From AP-15 sp963747735 (lineage in GTDB: Bacteria > Pseudomonadota > Alphaproteobacteria > ATCC43930 > CGMCC-115725), in contig CAVVGE010000002.1 of the NCBI GenBank assembly GCA_963747735.1, positions 1 through 47,816 of the forward strand: a stretch of 47,816 nt of DNA, in the 5' to 3' direction. Below, piece by piece: positions 26,968 through 35,979 of this stretch. A model generated the notes under the pieces. The model had not been told where the DNA came from. It worked only from the letters and a program-made list of their open reading frames with translations, and ran no database searches. The translations under genes and the position numbers were made by a program. Within the stretch, counting starts at the first letter, position 1, and the number at the start of each line of letters is the position of its first letter.

Positions 26968-27627
26968 ATGTCGGGAGCAGCCTGGACTACAGCAGGAGCA
27001 GCAGCGAGACCAGTTGGACCCGGCCTCGCCCCACCCGGACCACATATGGAAGATTGGACCGCGGGGCCGGCTCCTTGGTTGAATGCGATCAAATACGGCG
27101 CCGGGGTCGCATCCGGCGTCGTGGGCGCGGCCGCACCGGCCGCGGGTCCGTATGGTGCTATCGTGGCGACCGGTGTCGGCATGATTGTCGGCACGATATC
27201 CGACGGGATCGATGCCTACGACACGCAGAAGGTCGTCGCGGCGCTAAAAAGGCTTCGCGCTCTGATGCTCGGGAACCTTTTCCGGAGCACTGGAGCTGCT
27301 AACGATCCTGACTATCAGGCTCTCCTTCAAGTGCTGGACGTGGCATTAGAGAAGAAGGAGCGCCACAGAGACATCGCCATCGGCCAAGCGGCAACTCTGC
27401 AAGTCGGCAGGATCGGTGTGGCGGCCTATCGCGCCGGACGCGCCATACAGAAAAAGATCAGTGGCACGAAAGGAGTCGGCCGAGAAGAGGCGGCGGCGAC
27501 GCTGATGAGGCTCAGGGATCAAAACGGCTGGGCCGGCGAAGTCGCGAGGGAGATCGTCAAGGTTCTCTGCAAGAAGAGCTTTGACGATCTCCTGAAATCG
27601 TCGATAAAAGAGTCACTCAGGAGTTGA
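26968..27627 (+). CDS. Hypothetical protein with Gly/Ala-rich hydrophobic segment; candidate T6SS effector
   Basis: This 219-residue protein is of unknown family. Residues 1-30 are Gly/Pro/Ala-rich. Residues ~43-80 form a hydrophobic stretch with GxxxG-like spacing (YGAGVASGVVGAAAPAAGPY, GAIVATGVGMIVGTISDGID), like glycine-zipper or pore-forming segments. The rest is charged and helical (LKRLRALMLGN, LDVALEKKERHRDIAIG, VREIVKVL-type helices). It lies between pppA and hcp. Its codon use is less GC-rich than its neighbours (runs such as gaagaaggagcgccacagagac). An effector acting on membranes is a reasonable guess; a structural or immunity role is not excluded. Confidence 0.6.
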   Translation: MSGAAWTTAGAAARPVGPGLAPPGPHMEDWTAGPAPWLNAIKYGAGVASGVVGAAAPAAGPYGAIVATGVGMIVGTISDGIDAYDTQKVVAALKRLRALMLGNLFRSTGAANDPDYQALLQVLDVALEKKERHRDIAIGQAATLQVGRIGVAAYRAGRAIQKKISGTKGVGREEAAATLMRLRDQNGWAGEVAREIVKVLCKKSFDDLLKSSIKESLRS

Positions 27628-27685
27628 ACGAGAGCACGATCGGCTCAAGCTGAAACCGCTCTCTCTTCGGGGAGGCAGGCGAACA

Positions 27686-27729
27686 GCCGGGCTGAACCCG
27701 GCCAGGGCGGCAGGAGGGTCCTTGCCGCC
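27686..27729. terminator. Possible hairpins between convergent genes
   Basis: Two GC-rich hairpins lie between the convergent unknown gene and hcp: gccggg-ctgaa-cccggc (27686-27702) and ggcggca-N10-tgccgcc (27706-27729). Neither is followed by a clear T-run, so intrinsic termination is only possible. Confidence 0.3.
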
Positions 27730-27744
27730 GCCAGACCGTCGCCG

Positions 27745-28221
27745 TCAGATCGTCTTCATCTGGGTCAGGTCGTAGCCGACGGTCTCGGGGCTGCCGGCGA
27801 TGTCGGGGTCGAGTCCCTTGAAGGTCTTTGAAATCTTGGTGAAGTTCAGTGATATGCTCTCCTGCGGCATTTCGCCGCCGCTCGACATCGAATAACCGCT
27901 CACGCCGCAATCGGTCAGCTCAAAGGTGAGAAAGGTATCGACCTCTCCTTTGGTCGTGGTGGTGAATTTGATGGTGACCTTGTTGTCGAGCTTGCCGGCA
28001 ACCAATTCGAGAAAGAGCTTCGGCGAAGCAACATCGGTCAGTTTCGCCACGGTGACTTCGCTCAGCGACGGCTCACTATGCTCGCGCGAGGTCGAGCCGC
28101 GCGCCGCGCTGCCGATGGCCCGTCCGGAGCCCCATTGGAATGAATTCAACTCGATCCATTTCTCGAAGCCTTTGGTCGTCACCGGACCGTTGATCGAGCC
28201 GTATTTCATGTAGATTGCCAC
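27745..28221 (-). CDS. hcp: Hcp, T6SS tube protein
   Basis: This 158-residue Hcp/TssD forms hexameric rings stacked into the inner tube and can chaperone small effectors. Typical features are MAIYMKYGSINGPVTTKGFEKWIELNSFQWG at the start (first residues of the beta-barrel), SEVTVAKLTDVASPKLF in the middle and ESISLNFTKISKTF near the end. An aaggggaa ribosome site precedes ATG 28221. It lies 27 bases after clpV and is probably expressed with it. It has no extension, so it is a structural Hcp. Confidence 0.95.
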   Translation of the reverse strand: MAIYMKYGSINGPVTTKGFEKWIELNSFQWGSGRAIGSAARGSTSREHSEPSLSEVTVAKLTDVASPKLFLELVAGKLDNKVTIKFTTTTKGEVDTFLTFELTDCGVSGYSMSSGGEMPQESISLNFTKISKTFKGLDPDIAGSPETVGYDLTQMKTI

Positions 28222-28248
28222 CGCAGTTCCCCTTTCGATAGCAATTGG

Positions 28249-30903
28249 CTAATTGAGAGCGTAGCAGAACTTGCCGATCGGGTCCATGCCGACATGGACG
28301 CGGCCGATCGGCCGGCCCTCGGCGAGCCGCGCCAAGACCTCGGCCGACAATTCCGGCAACAGGCTGCCCGACAGGATCTTTTCGATGTTGCGCGCGCCCG
28401 AGCCGGTCTCGGTGCAGCGCGCGGCGATCGCCTCGACGAGTGCCGGATCATGCTCGAATTGGGCGCGATAGCTGTCGAAGACCCGGCTGCGGATGCGCCC
28501 CAATTGCAACGCAACGATCTGCCGAATCACCTGGTCCGACAACGGCAGATACGGCACCAGCCGGACCCGGCCGAGAAAGGCCGGCTTGAAGTATTTCAGC
28601 AATTCGGGACCGAGCGCCTCGGCGAGCCCGGCCGCGTCGGGCGCCGTCTCGGGATCGGCGATAGAGCTTGTCGATCAGCTCGGTGCCGGCGTTCGAGGTC
28701 ATGATGATGACGGTGTTCTTGAAGTCGATGTCGCGGCCTTCGCCGTCGCGCATCATGCCCTTGTCGAACACCTGGTAGAACACGTCCTGCACGCCCGGAT
28801 GCGCCTTTTCCATCTCGTCGAGCAGGATCACCGAATAGGGCCGGCGCCGCACCGCCTCGGTCAGCACCCCGCCCTCGCCATAGCCGATATAGCCGGGCGG
28901 GCTGCCCATCAGCAGGCTGACCTTATGTTCTTCCTTGAACTCGCTCATATTGATGACAGTCAAATTCTGCTCGCCGCCATAAAGGAGGTCGGCCAAGGTC
29001 AGCGCCGTCTCGGTCTTGCCGGTGCCGGACTGGCCGACGAGCAGAAAGACGCCGATCGGCTTGCGCGGATCGGTCAAGCCGGCGCGCGAGGTGACGGATC
29101 GCCTGCGCCACCGCGGCGAGCGCCTGCGGCTGGCCGATCATCCGCCGTTCCATCGCCTCCTTGAAATGCAGCACGGTGCGGATCTCGTCCGACTGCATGC
29201 GGCCGGCCGGAATGCCGGTCCAGCCCTCGACGATCTCGGCAACCGCCTGCCCATCGACGACCGGGAAGATCAGCGGCCGCTCGCCTTGGATGTCGCGCAA
29301 GGCGGCGCTTGCCTCGGCGAGACGCGCGCGCGCTTCGTCCCCGTCGGCGCCATTTGCGTCGGCGCCGCTCGCAGCGGGATTTTCGATCGCCTGCCGCGCC
29401 GCGGCGATCTCGGCGGCGAGCCGCTTTTCTTTCTCCCAGCGCAGGTTCAGTGCTTCGAGATCGGCCGCGGCCGCTTCGCGTTCTTCGACGAGTTCGGCCC
29501 GGCGCTCGGCGTGGTCGACCCCGGTCGCGGTCTCGCGGTCGATGATCGCGATCTCGGTGTCGATCAAGCCGAGCTGCCGCTGCCGGTCCTCGATCGCAGC
29601 CGGCACCGCAGACTGGCTCATCGCCACCCGCGCGCAGGCGGTGTCGATCAGCGACACCGCCTTGTCGGGCAATTGCCGGCTCGGGATGTAGCGGGCCGAC
29701 AGTCGCACCGCTTCGCGTGAGGGCTTCGTCGAGGATGCGCACCTTGTGGTGTTCCTCGAGCGTGCCGACGAGGCCGCGGATCATCGCCACTGCCGTCGCC
29801 TCGCCCGGCTCCTCGATCTTGACGACCTGGAAGCGGCGCGTCAGCGCTGCGTCGGTTTCGAAATATTTCTTGTATTCGGCCCAAGTCGTGGCGGCGATCG
29901 TGCGCAATTCGCCGCGCGCCAGCGCCGGCTTCAGCAGGTTGGCGGCGTCGCCCTGGCCGGCGGCACCGCCGGCGCCGATGAGGGTATGGGCTTCGTCGAT
30001 GAACAGGATGATCGGATGCGGGCTCGCCCTTACTTCCTCGATCACCGATTTGAGCCGGTTCTCGAACTCGCCGCGCACCCCGGCGCCGGCCTGCAACAGG
30101 CCGAGATCGAGAGTGCGCACCGTGACCTCGCGCAACGAGGGCGGCACGTCGCCCTGCGCCACCCGCGCGGCAAAGCCCTCGACGACCGCGGTCTTGCCGA
30201 CCCCGGCCTCGCCGGTCAGGATCGGGTTGTTCTGACGCCGTCGGGTCAGGATGTCGACAATCTGGCGGATCTCGCCGTCGCGGCCGAGGATCGGGTCGAT
30301 CTTGCCAGCCCGCGCCATCGCCGTCAGGTCGATCGTAAACTGGCCGAGCGCCCCCGACCCGGCCGATGCCGCCACGCCGCTGCCGGCCGGCGCGCCGGTA
30401 TCCGCCGATGGCGCGGCGCTCGCGGCCTCGCTGCTGTTGGCGGTGACGGCGGCAAAGTCGCGCTTCAGCGCTTCGACCGGGATGCGCAACAGCTGGCCGG
30501 AGGCTTCGCGCGCGCGTCGCGCCAGGCTTTCATCGGCGAGCAGCGCCCACAGCAGATGGCCGGAGCGCAGTTTCGCTGCGTTGTGCTCGACCGAGGCGAG
30601 GAGCCAAGCCTGCTTGACGAGTTCGATGATGTCCGGCGACAGGCTCGGGGCCCGCGCATTGCCGGTCTTCATATGGTCGAGCGCACGGTTGAGATCGGCC
30701 GTCAGCCGGCCCTGGTCGATTTCGTAATGCCGCAGGATCGCCGCCACGTCGCCGTCGGCCGCATCGGCGAGCTTCAAGAGCCAGTGCTCGATCTCGACAT
30801 TGTAATGGGTGCGCGACAAGGTGAGGCCCGCCGCCGCTTCCAGCGCGCGCCGGCACGGCTCGTTCAGCCGCCCGATCAGCGATTTCAGATCGATCGCCGC
30901 CAT
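28249..30903 (-). pseudogene. clpV: ClpV/TssH AAA+ ATPase, three apparent frameshifts
   Basis: Joined across frames this is a full-length ClpV of ~885 residues, the ATPase that disassembles contracted TssBC sheath. The start at ATG 30903 gives the Clp-N domain and first AAA domain (Walker A GEAGVGKT, IILFIDEAHTLIGAGG). The frame changes near 29720 (into ARYIPSRQLPDKAVSLID and the coiled-coil middle domain), near 29085 (into GVFLLVGQSGTGKTETALTLADLLYGG, second Walker A) and near 28660 (into LLKYFKPAFLGRVRLVPYLPL). All conserved motifs survive, so damage is recent or is due to indel errors. As written the protein would stop after about 400 native residues plus out-of-frame sequence. It is transcribed divergently from tssA. 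Confidence 0.9.
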
Positions 30904-31103
30904 CCTGTGCCGTCCCCAGCGAAAAAGCTGCTATTTATCAAAGGCTAACTCTCGTGGCCCTGCTTGTCCAGATCCCGGTCTCGGCCTAATGGTCGCGCGA
31001 CAAGTCGTTCTCGGATGAGCTGTGACCGAATAAGAAATGGTATGAGGGACCGCCCAGTGTCGTCAATGTCGAGACTGGGATATACAGCGGCGGCGGCATT
31101 GTC
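30904..31103. promoter_or_regulatory. Divergent promoter region between clpV and tssA
   Basis: These 200 bases separate the clpV-hcp and tssA-ppkA operons and should contain both promoters. The segment is somewhat AT-richer than its neighbours (ctatttatcaaaggctaac near 30932). No confident sigma-70 or sigma-54 element can be named by eye. Confidence 0.45.
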
Positions 31104-32201
31104 ATGGCGGAAGTCCCGGAAGGCTTTGATCTCGCAGCGCTGCTGGCGCCGATTTCGGCCGAGGCGCCGGCGGGCGCCGATCTGCGAGAGGATGCCTCGC
31201 CACAATCGACCTATTTCCGGCTGCGCGACGCGCGCTCCGACGCCCGCGCCGCCGAGCGGGCCGCCGATGCCGGTGGCGGCGAAGGGGGCGTGCCGCAGGA
31301 ATGGCGCACGATCCGCGAATTGGCGCTCGACGCGCTGGCAACGCAAAGCAAGGACATCGAAATCGCCGCCTGGCTGTGCGAGGCGATGTTGCGGCTCGAC
31401 CGCCTTGCCGGTCTCGCGGCCGGGTTCCAGCTGCTCGCCGGAATCGCCGAGAATTTCTGGGACGTTTTTTTTCCGGCTGCCGACGAGGAAGGGCTCGCCG
31501 GCCGCCTCGCCGCCATTGCCGGGCTCAACGGCATGGGCCGCGAAGGGACGCTGATCCAGCCTTTGCGCCGCATCACACTGTTTCTTCGCCCCGACGGCGC
31601 GCCGTTCGAGTTCTGGCAATACGAGCAGTCGCGCGAACTCGCCGGCATCGGCGATGCAGCGCGCCGGCAACAGCGGCTCGACGCCGGCGTCGTGCCGTTC
31701 GAGACCGTCGAGAGCGAGGCGCGCGCCGCCGAACCGGCGCGGTTTGGCTCGTTGCGCGACACCAGCGCCGCAGCGGCCGCGGCTTGGCAGGCGCTCGGCG
31801 GCATCCTCGACGCGCGCGCCGGCGGTGAAGCTCCGGCAACCGGCCAGGTGCGCGACCTCTTGGGGCAAATCCGCGAGGCGGCCGAGCGCTGGGCGCCGCC
31901 GGCGGCGGATGCGGCGGTGCCGCCGCCCGCTCCGGCTGCGCCAGGCGACGCAGCGGGCGCCGCACCGGGGTCGGCGCCGCCGGGTCGCCTCGCGACGCGC
32001 GACGACGCGCTGCGTCTGTTGACCGAAATCGCCGAGTTCTTTCACCGTACCGAGCCGCATTCGCCCCTCGCCTACACCTTGCAGGAGGCGGCGCGGCGCG
32101 CGCGCCTGACCTGGCCCGAACTACTCGCCGAGATCGTACCCGATGCCGGCTCGCGCGCCGCGATCCTGTCGCGCCTCGGGATTCAGCCTCCGACCGAATA
32201 G
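31104..32201 (+). CDS. tssA: TssA, T6SS sheath-assembly cap protein
   Basis: This 365-residue TssA/ImpA protein has an N-terminal ImpA_N domain (LLAPISAEAPAGADLRED, YFRLRDARSDARAAER, WRTIRELALDALATQSKDIEIAAWLCEAMLRL). The middle region has NFWDVFFPAADEEG and RLAAIAGLNG. The C-terminal segment after a Pro/Ala linker has RDDALRLLTEIAEFFHRTEPHSPLAYTLQEAARRARLTW, typical of short TssA. The family primes and caps the growing sheath. It is the first gene of the + operon, starting at ATG 31104. Confidence 0.93.
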   Translation: MAEVPEGFDLAALLAPISAEAPAGADLREDASPQSTYFRLRDARSDARAAERAADAGGGEGGVPQEWRTIRELALDALATQSKDIEIAAWLCEAMLRLDRLAGLAAGFQLLAGIAENFWDVFFPAADEEGLAGRLAAIAGLNGMGREGTLIQPLRRITLFLRPDGAPFEFWQYEQSRELAGIGDAARRQQRLDAGVVPFETVESEARAAEPARFGSLRDTSAAAAAAWQALGGILDARAGGEAPATGQVRDLLGQIREAAERWAPPAADAAVPPPAPAAPGDAAGAAPGSAPPGRLATRDDALRLLTEIAEFFHRTEPHSPLAYTLQEAARRARLTWPELLAEIVPDAGSRAAILSRLGIQPPTE

Positions 32202-32291
32202 CGGGCGCCGGCTGCCCCCACATGTTTCGCTTCGCGTTTTGTCGCGTTACGAGTAGAGTGATCCTTGCGAGTTGGCAGGGAGTGTGGGGCT

Positions 32292-32801
32292 ATGGCCGAA
32301 AGCATTCATGAAAAGCTAAAGCGGGTCCGCAAGCCGCGCGTCCACATCACCTACGAAGTGGAGACGGAGGGCGCGGAAATATTGCGCGAGCTGCCCTTCG
32401 TCGTCGGCGTGATGGGGGATTTTTCCGGCGACCCGACGCAGCCGTTACGGCCATTGAGCGAACGCAAATTCGTCCAGGTCGACCGCGACAACTTCAACGA
32501 CGTCATGGCGCGGATGACCCCCGGCCTCAATCTGCGGGTCGAGAACAAGCTCGCCGGCGACGGCAGCGAAATGGCGGTCGGCCTCAAATTCAATGCGATC
32601 GAGGATTTCGAGCCGGCCCGCGTCGCCGAGCAGGTGCCGGCGCTGAAGGCGCTGTTGGAGACGCGCAGCAAGTTGCGCGACCTGATGAGCAAGGTCGATC
32701 GCTCGGAGGAGTTGGAAGGTCTCCTCGAACAGATACTGACCAACGAGAACGAGCTTAAATCCCTGTCGGGCCAGCTCGGTCTCGAAAAGAAGGAGGGCTG
32801 A
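32292..32801 (+). CDS. tssB: TssB, small sheath subunit
   Basis: This 169-residue TssB/VipA/ImpB protein is the small component of the contractile sheath. The start MAESIHEKLKRVRKPRVHITYEV, the ELPFVVGVMGDFSG block, FVQVDRDNFNDVM and the C-terminal helix with LRDLMSKVDRS are diagnostic. The ATG at 32292 is chosen over a GTG-type extension because homology starts there. It precedes tssC by three bases. Confidence 0.96.
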   Translation: MAESIHEKLKRVRKPRVHITYEVETEGAEILRELPFVVGVMGDFSGDPTQPLRPLSERKFVQVDRDNFNDVMARMTPGLNLRVENKLAGDGSEMAVGLKFNAIEDFEPARVAEQVPALKALLETRSKLRDLMSKVDRSEELEGLLEQILTNENELKSLSGQLGLEKKEG

Positions 32802-32804
32802 GCC

Positions 32805-34292
32805 TTGTCCGAGACGAAGCTCGCGCCGGAAGCCGGCGCGGTTACGACCGAAGCCCCGAACCTGCTCGAACAGGTCGTCGGCGCCACCCGGCAGACCGAG
32901 CCCGACCGCGCCCAGGAATTGGTCAAGACGCTGGTCGAAGAAGCTCTCGCCGGCACCGTCACCTTTGATCGCAACTTGTCGCGCACCTTCGAGCGGGCGA
33001 TCGCGGCCATCGATCACAAGGTTTCCGAGCAGCTCAACGCGGTCATGCATCACCCGCGCTTTCTGCAGCTCGAAGGCTCGTGGCGCGGCCTCCACTATCT
33101 CGTCATGAACAGCGAGACCGGCACCAGCCTCAAGCTGCGCATCGCCAATATTTCAAAGCGCGAGCTCAACCGCGACCTGACGCGCGCGGTCGAATTCGAT
33201 CAGAGCCAACTGTTCAAGCAGATCTATGAAAACGAGTTCGGCACGCCTGGCGGCGAACCCTACGGCGCGCTGATCGGCGACTATGAATGGACCAATCATC
33301 CCGACGACATCGAGACGTTGCGGCTGATGTCGAACGTCGCAGCCGGCGCCTTTGCACCGTTTATCTCGGGCGTCAGCGCCCACATGTTCGGGTTTCAGGA
33401 CTGGACCGAATTGTCGCGGCCGCGCGATCTGGCCAAGATCTTCGAGACGCAGGAATATGCCAAATGGCGCAGCCTGCGCGACAGCGAGGACTCGCGTTTT
33501 CTCAATCTCGTCATGCCGCGCGTCATCGCCCGCCTGCCCTACGGCTCGGCGACAAAGCAGATCGACGAGTTCGCGTATGAAGAGGCGCCTTACGACGAAA
33601 GCGGCGCGGCGCGGCAGATGAACCATGACGAATATTGCTGGATGAACGCCGCCTATGTGCTCGGTGCGCGCCTCACCGACGCCTTTGCGCAAACCGCGTT
33701 CTGCGTCGCGATCCGCGGCGCCGAGGGCGGCGGCAAGGTCGAGAACTTGCCCTATCACGTCTTTACCTCGGACGACGGCGACCTCGACGCGCAATGCCCG
33801 AGCGAGATCGGCATCACCGATCGACGCGAATTCGAATTGTCGAATCTCGGCTTTCTGCCGCTCTGTCACTACAAGAACACCGACTACGCCGTGTTTTTCG
33901 GCGCCCAAAGCGTGCAAAAGCCAAAGAAATACGACCGGCCCGAGGCGACCGCGAATGCCGCGATTTCGGCGCGCTTGCCCTATCTGATGGCGACGAGCCG
34001 TTTTGCGCATTACCTCAAGGTCATGGCGCGCGACAAGATCGGCAGCTTCATGGAAGCAAGCGATGTCGAGCAGTGGCTCAACCGTTGGATCAACAATTAC
34101 GTCAACTCGAACGAAAGCGCCGGCCAGGAGATGAAGGCCCGCTATCCGCTGCGCGAGGCGCGGGTCGAGGTGCGGGAGATCCCGGGGCGGCCCGGTTCCT
34201 ACAACGCGATCGCCTATCTGCGACCGTGGCTGCAGATGGAGGAGTTGACGACCAGCATGCGTCTGGTGGCTCGCATTCCGCAGAAAGCGTGA
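32805..34292 (+). CDS. tssC: TssC, large sheath subunit
   Basis: This 495-residue TssC/VipB/ImpC protein starts at a TTG three bases after tssB. Hallmarks are VMHHPRFLQLEGSWRGLHYLV, VEFDQSQLFKQIYENEFGTPGGEPYGALIGDYE, FQDWTELSRPRDLAKIF, FAHYLKVMARDKIGSFM and a C-terminal MRLVARIPQKA. It pairs with TssB to form the sheath. It is uninterrupted. A second, divergent copy follows, as in rhizobial imp clusters (impC, impD). Confidence 0.96.
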   Translation: MSETKLAPEAGAVTTEAPNLLEQVVGATRQTEPDRAQELVKTLVEEALAGTVTFDRNLSRTFERAIAAIDHKVSEQLNAVMHHPRFLQLEGSWRGLHYLVMNSETGTSLKLRIANISKRELNRDLTRAVEFDQSQLFKQIYENEFGTPGGEPYGALIGDYEWTNHPDDIETLRLMSNVAAGAFAPFISGVSAHMFGFQDWTELSRPRDLAKIFETQEYAKWRSLRDSEDSRFLNLVMPRVIARLPYGSATKQIDEFAYEEAPYDESGAARQMNHDEYCWMNAAYVLGARLTDAFAQTAFCVAIRGAEGGGKVENLPYHVFTSDDGDLDAQCPSEIGITDRREFELSNLGFLPLCHYKNTDYAVFFGAQSVQKPKKYDRPEATANAAISARLPYLMATSRFAHYLKVMARDKIGSFMEASDVEQWLNRWINNYVNSNESAGQEMKARYPLREARVEVREIPGRPGSYNAIAYLRPWLQMEELTTSMRLVARIPQKA

Positions 34293-34399
34293 GGCGGCCC
34301 GGCTCGCCCAGCGGCCGGCAGGTTCTCGTCGGGTGCCGGCATGTCGGCGAATAACCGGCTGCAAGTTGTGAAGACGCTGCGTTAGCCGGGACAACATGC
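34293..34399. other. Short gap between the two tssC genes
   Basis: These 107 bases contain no gene and no clear promoter or terminator. Confidence 0.4.
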
Positions 34400-35965
34400 A
34401 TGGATGACGTTGCGGTCAGGTTCGGCGACGAAAGAACGGTGATCGCCGCCACGCCCGAACCGCCCGCCCCGCTGCGCGACAAACTGCTAGCCGGTGCTTT
34501 CTTCGGGCCGCGCCATCAAGCCGGTGCCGAACGGGTGGCCGGCTTTCGTTTTCTGGCGCCGGCCGAAGCGCTCGCTGAGTGGTTCGGGGCTCGGGCCGCG
34601 CGGCGTCTCGTCGCCGATCCGGAACACTGCCGCGCCGCGCTCGATCGCGACGTCGCCGCAATCGACGCGCTGATCTCGGTCCAACTCGACGCGGTGCTGC
34701 ACCACCCGCGGTTGCGCCGCCTCGAGGGCAGCTGGCGCGGTCTCGCCTGGCTCGTCGATGGGGTCGATCCCACCGGCCGGGTCAAGGTGAAGCTCTTGAG
34801 CATTGCCTGGCCAGAGCTGTGCCGAGACCTCGAACGCGCCGCCGAGTTCGACCAAAGTCAGCTGTTCCGTAAGGTCTATGAGGAGGAGTTCGGCTCGCCG
34901 GGGGGGCAGCCCTACGGGCTCCTAATCGTCGATCACGAAATCCGCCACCGCCCGATGCCCGGCGCGCCGACCGACGATGTCACCGCCCTTGGCCAGCTCG
35001 CCAGCGCCGCCGCCGCCGCCTTTGCCCCGACCGTGCTTGCCGCTTCACCGGCCTTGTTGCAGGTCGAGGAATTCGCCGATCTCGGCGCGGTGACCGATCT
35101 TCCCGAACTGTTCCGCTCGCCCGAGTTCCAGCGGTTTCGCGGCCTGTCCGGGCGCGAGGACATGCGGTTTATCGGCATCACGCTGCCGCGCGTGCTGGCG
35201 CGACTGCCGTGGTTGGACGATCCGGCGCGCGCCGACGGGTTCCGCTATGCGGAATATGCCCCGGACGTGGCATCGCGGGTCTGGATGACCGCCGGATACG
35301 CCTTTGCCGCCGTGGTCGCCCGCGCCTTCGACAACCACGCTTGGCCGGCCGATGTGCGCGGCTCCGAAACCGATTTCGTCGGCGGCGGGCTCGTCACCGA
35401 CCTGCCGATCGAGTCGTTCCGCACCGATCCGGACCGTGTGTGGGTGCGGCCGCCGCTCGATCTCGTGCTGTCCGACCGCATCGAAGCGGCGCTGGTCGCG
35501 GCCGGGCTGATGCCGCTCTCGGCCCTGCCCTATGGCGAAGAGGCGGTGTTTTCCGCGGTGCGCAGCTTGCAGGCGCCGGCCGGCCTTATCGGCCGCAACG
35601 CCGCGGCGGCGAACGCCAATGCGCGGCTCTCGGTGCAGCTCAATGCGATGCTGTGCGTGTCGCGGTTTGCCCATTACGTCAAGATCATGGGCCGCGACAT
35701 GGTGGGCTCGTTCAAGACCGCTGAAGAGATCGAGAGCCGCCTGCAGCAATGGCTCACCGGCTATGTCAACAGCAGCCTCTCGGCCGGGCCCGAGACGCGG
35801 GCGCGCTATCCGCTGATTGCCGGCCGGGTGAGCGTGCGCGAGCAGGTCGGCCGCCCCGGCGTCTTCGGCTGCACGATGCTGTTGCAGCCGCATTTTCAGC
35901 TCGACGATGTTTCGGCAACCTTTCGTCTCGTCACCGATCTTGACGCGCCGGGGTTACGGGCATAG
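34400..35965 (+). CDS. Second TssC-type sheath protein (ImpD-like)
   Basis: This 521-residue protein is clearly paralogous to the upstream TssC: VLHHPRLRRLEGSWRGLAWLV, AAEFDQSQLFRKVYEEEFGSPGGQPYGLLIVDHE, RFAHYVKIMGRDMVGSFKTAEEIE and a matching C-terminus. It differs strongly in the central part and has an extra N-terminal ~50 residues. Two TssC forms are known from imp-type systems such as Agrobacterium (TssC41 and TssC40). Whether this copy enters the sheath or acts elsewhere, for example at the baseplate end, is not evident. It starts at ATG 34400. Confidence 0.9.
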   Translation: MDDVAVRFGDERTVIAATPEPPAPLRDKLLAGAFFGPRHQAGAERVAGFRFLAPAEALAEWFGARAARRLVADPEHCRAALDRDVAAIDALISVQLDAVLHHPRLRRLEGSWRGLAWLVDGVDPTGRVKVKLLSIAWPELCRDLERAAEFDQSQLFRKVYEEEFGSPGGQPYGLLIVDHEIRHRPMPGAPTDDVTALGQLASAAAAAFAPTVLAASPALLQVEEFADLGAVTDLPELFRSPEFQRFRGLSGREDMRFIGITLPRVLARLPWLDDPARADGFRYAEYAPDVASRVWMTAGYAFAAVVARAFDNHAWPADVRGSETDFVGGGLVTDLPIESFRTDPDRVWVRPPLDLVLSDRIEAALVAAGLMPLSALPYGEEAVFSAVRSLQAPAGLIGRNAAAANANARLSVQLNAMLCVSRFAHYVKIMGRDMVGSFKTAEEIESRLQQWLTGYVNSSLSAGPETRARYPLIAGRVSVREQVGRPGVFGCTMLLQPHFQLDDVSATFRLVTDLDAPGLRA

Positions 35966-35979
35966 AGGACAGGCGACCG

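Noticed and set aside
30904..31103. Sigma-54 promoter for the T6SS operons
   Set aside because: No TGGCA-N7-TGC-type element with correct spacing could be found by eye in this region or at 17323-17753.
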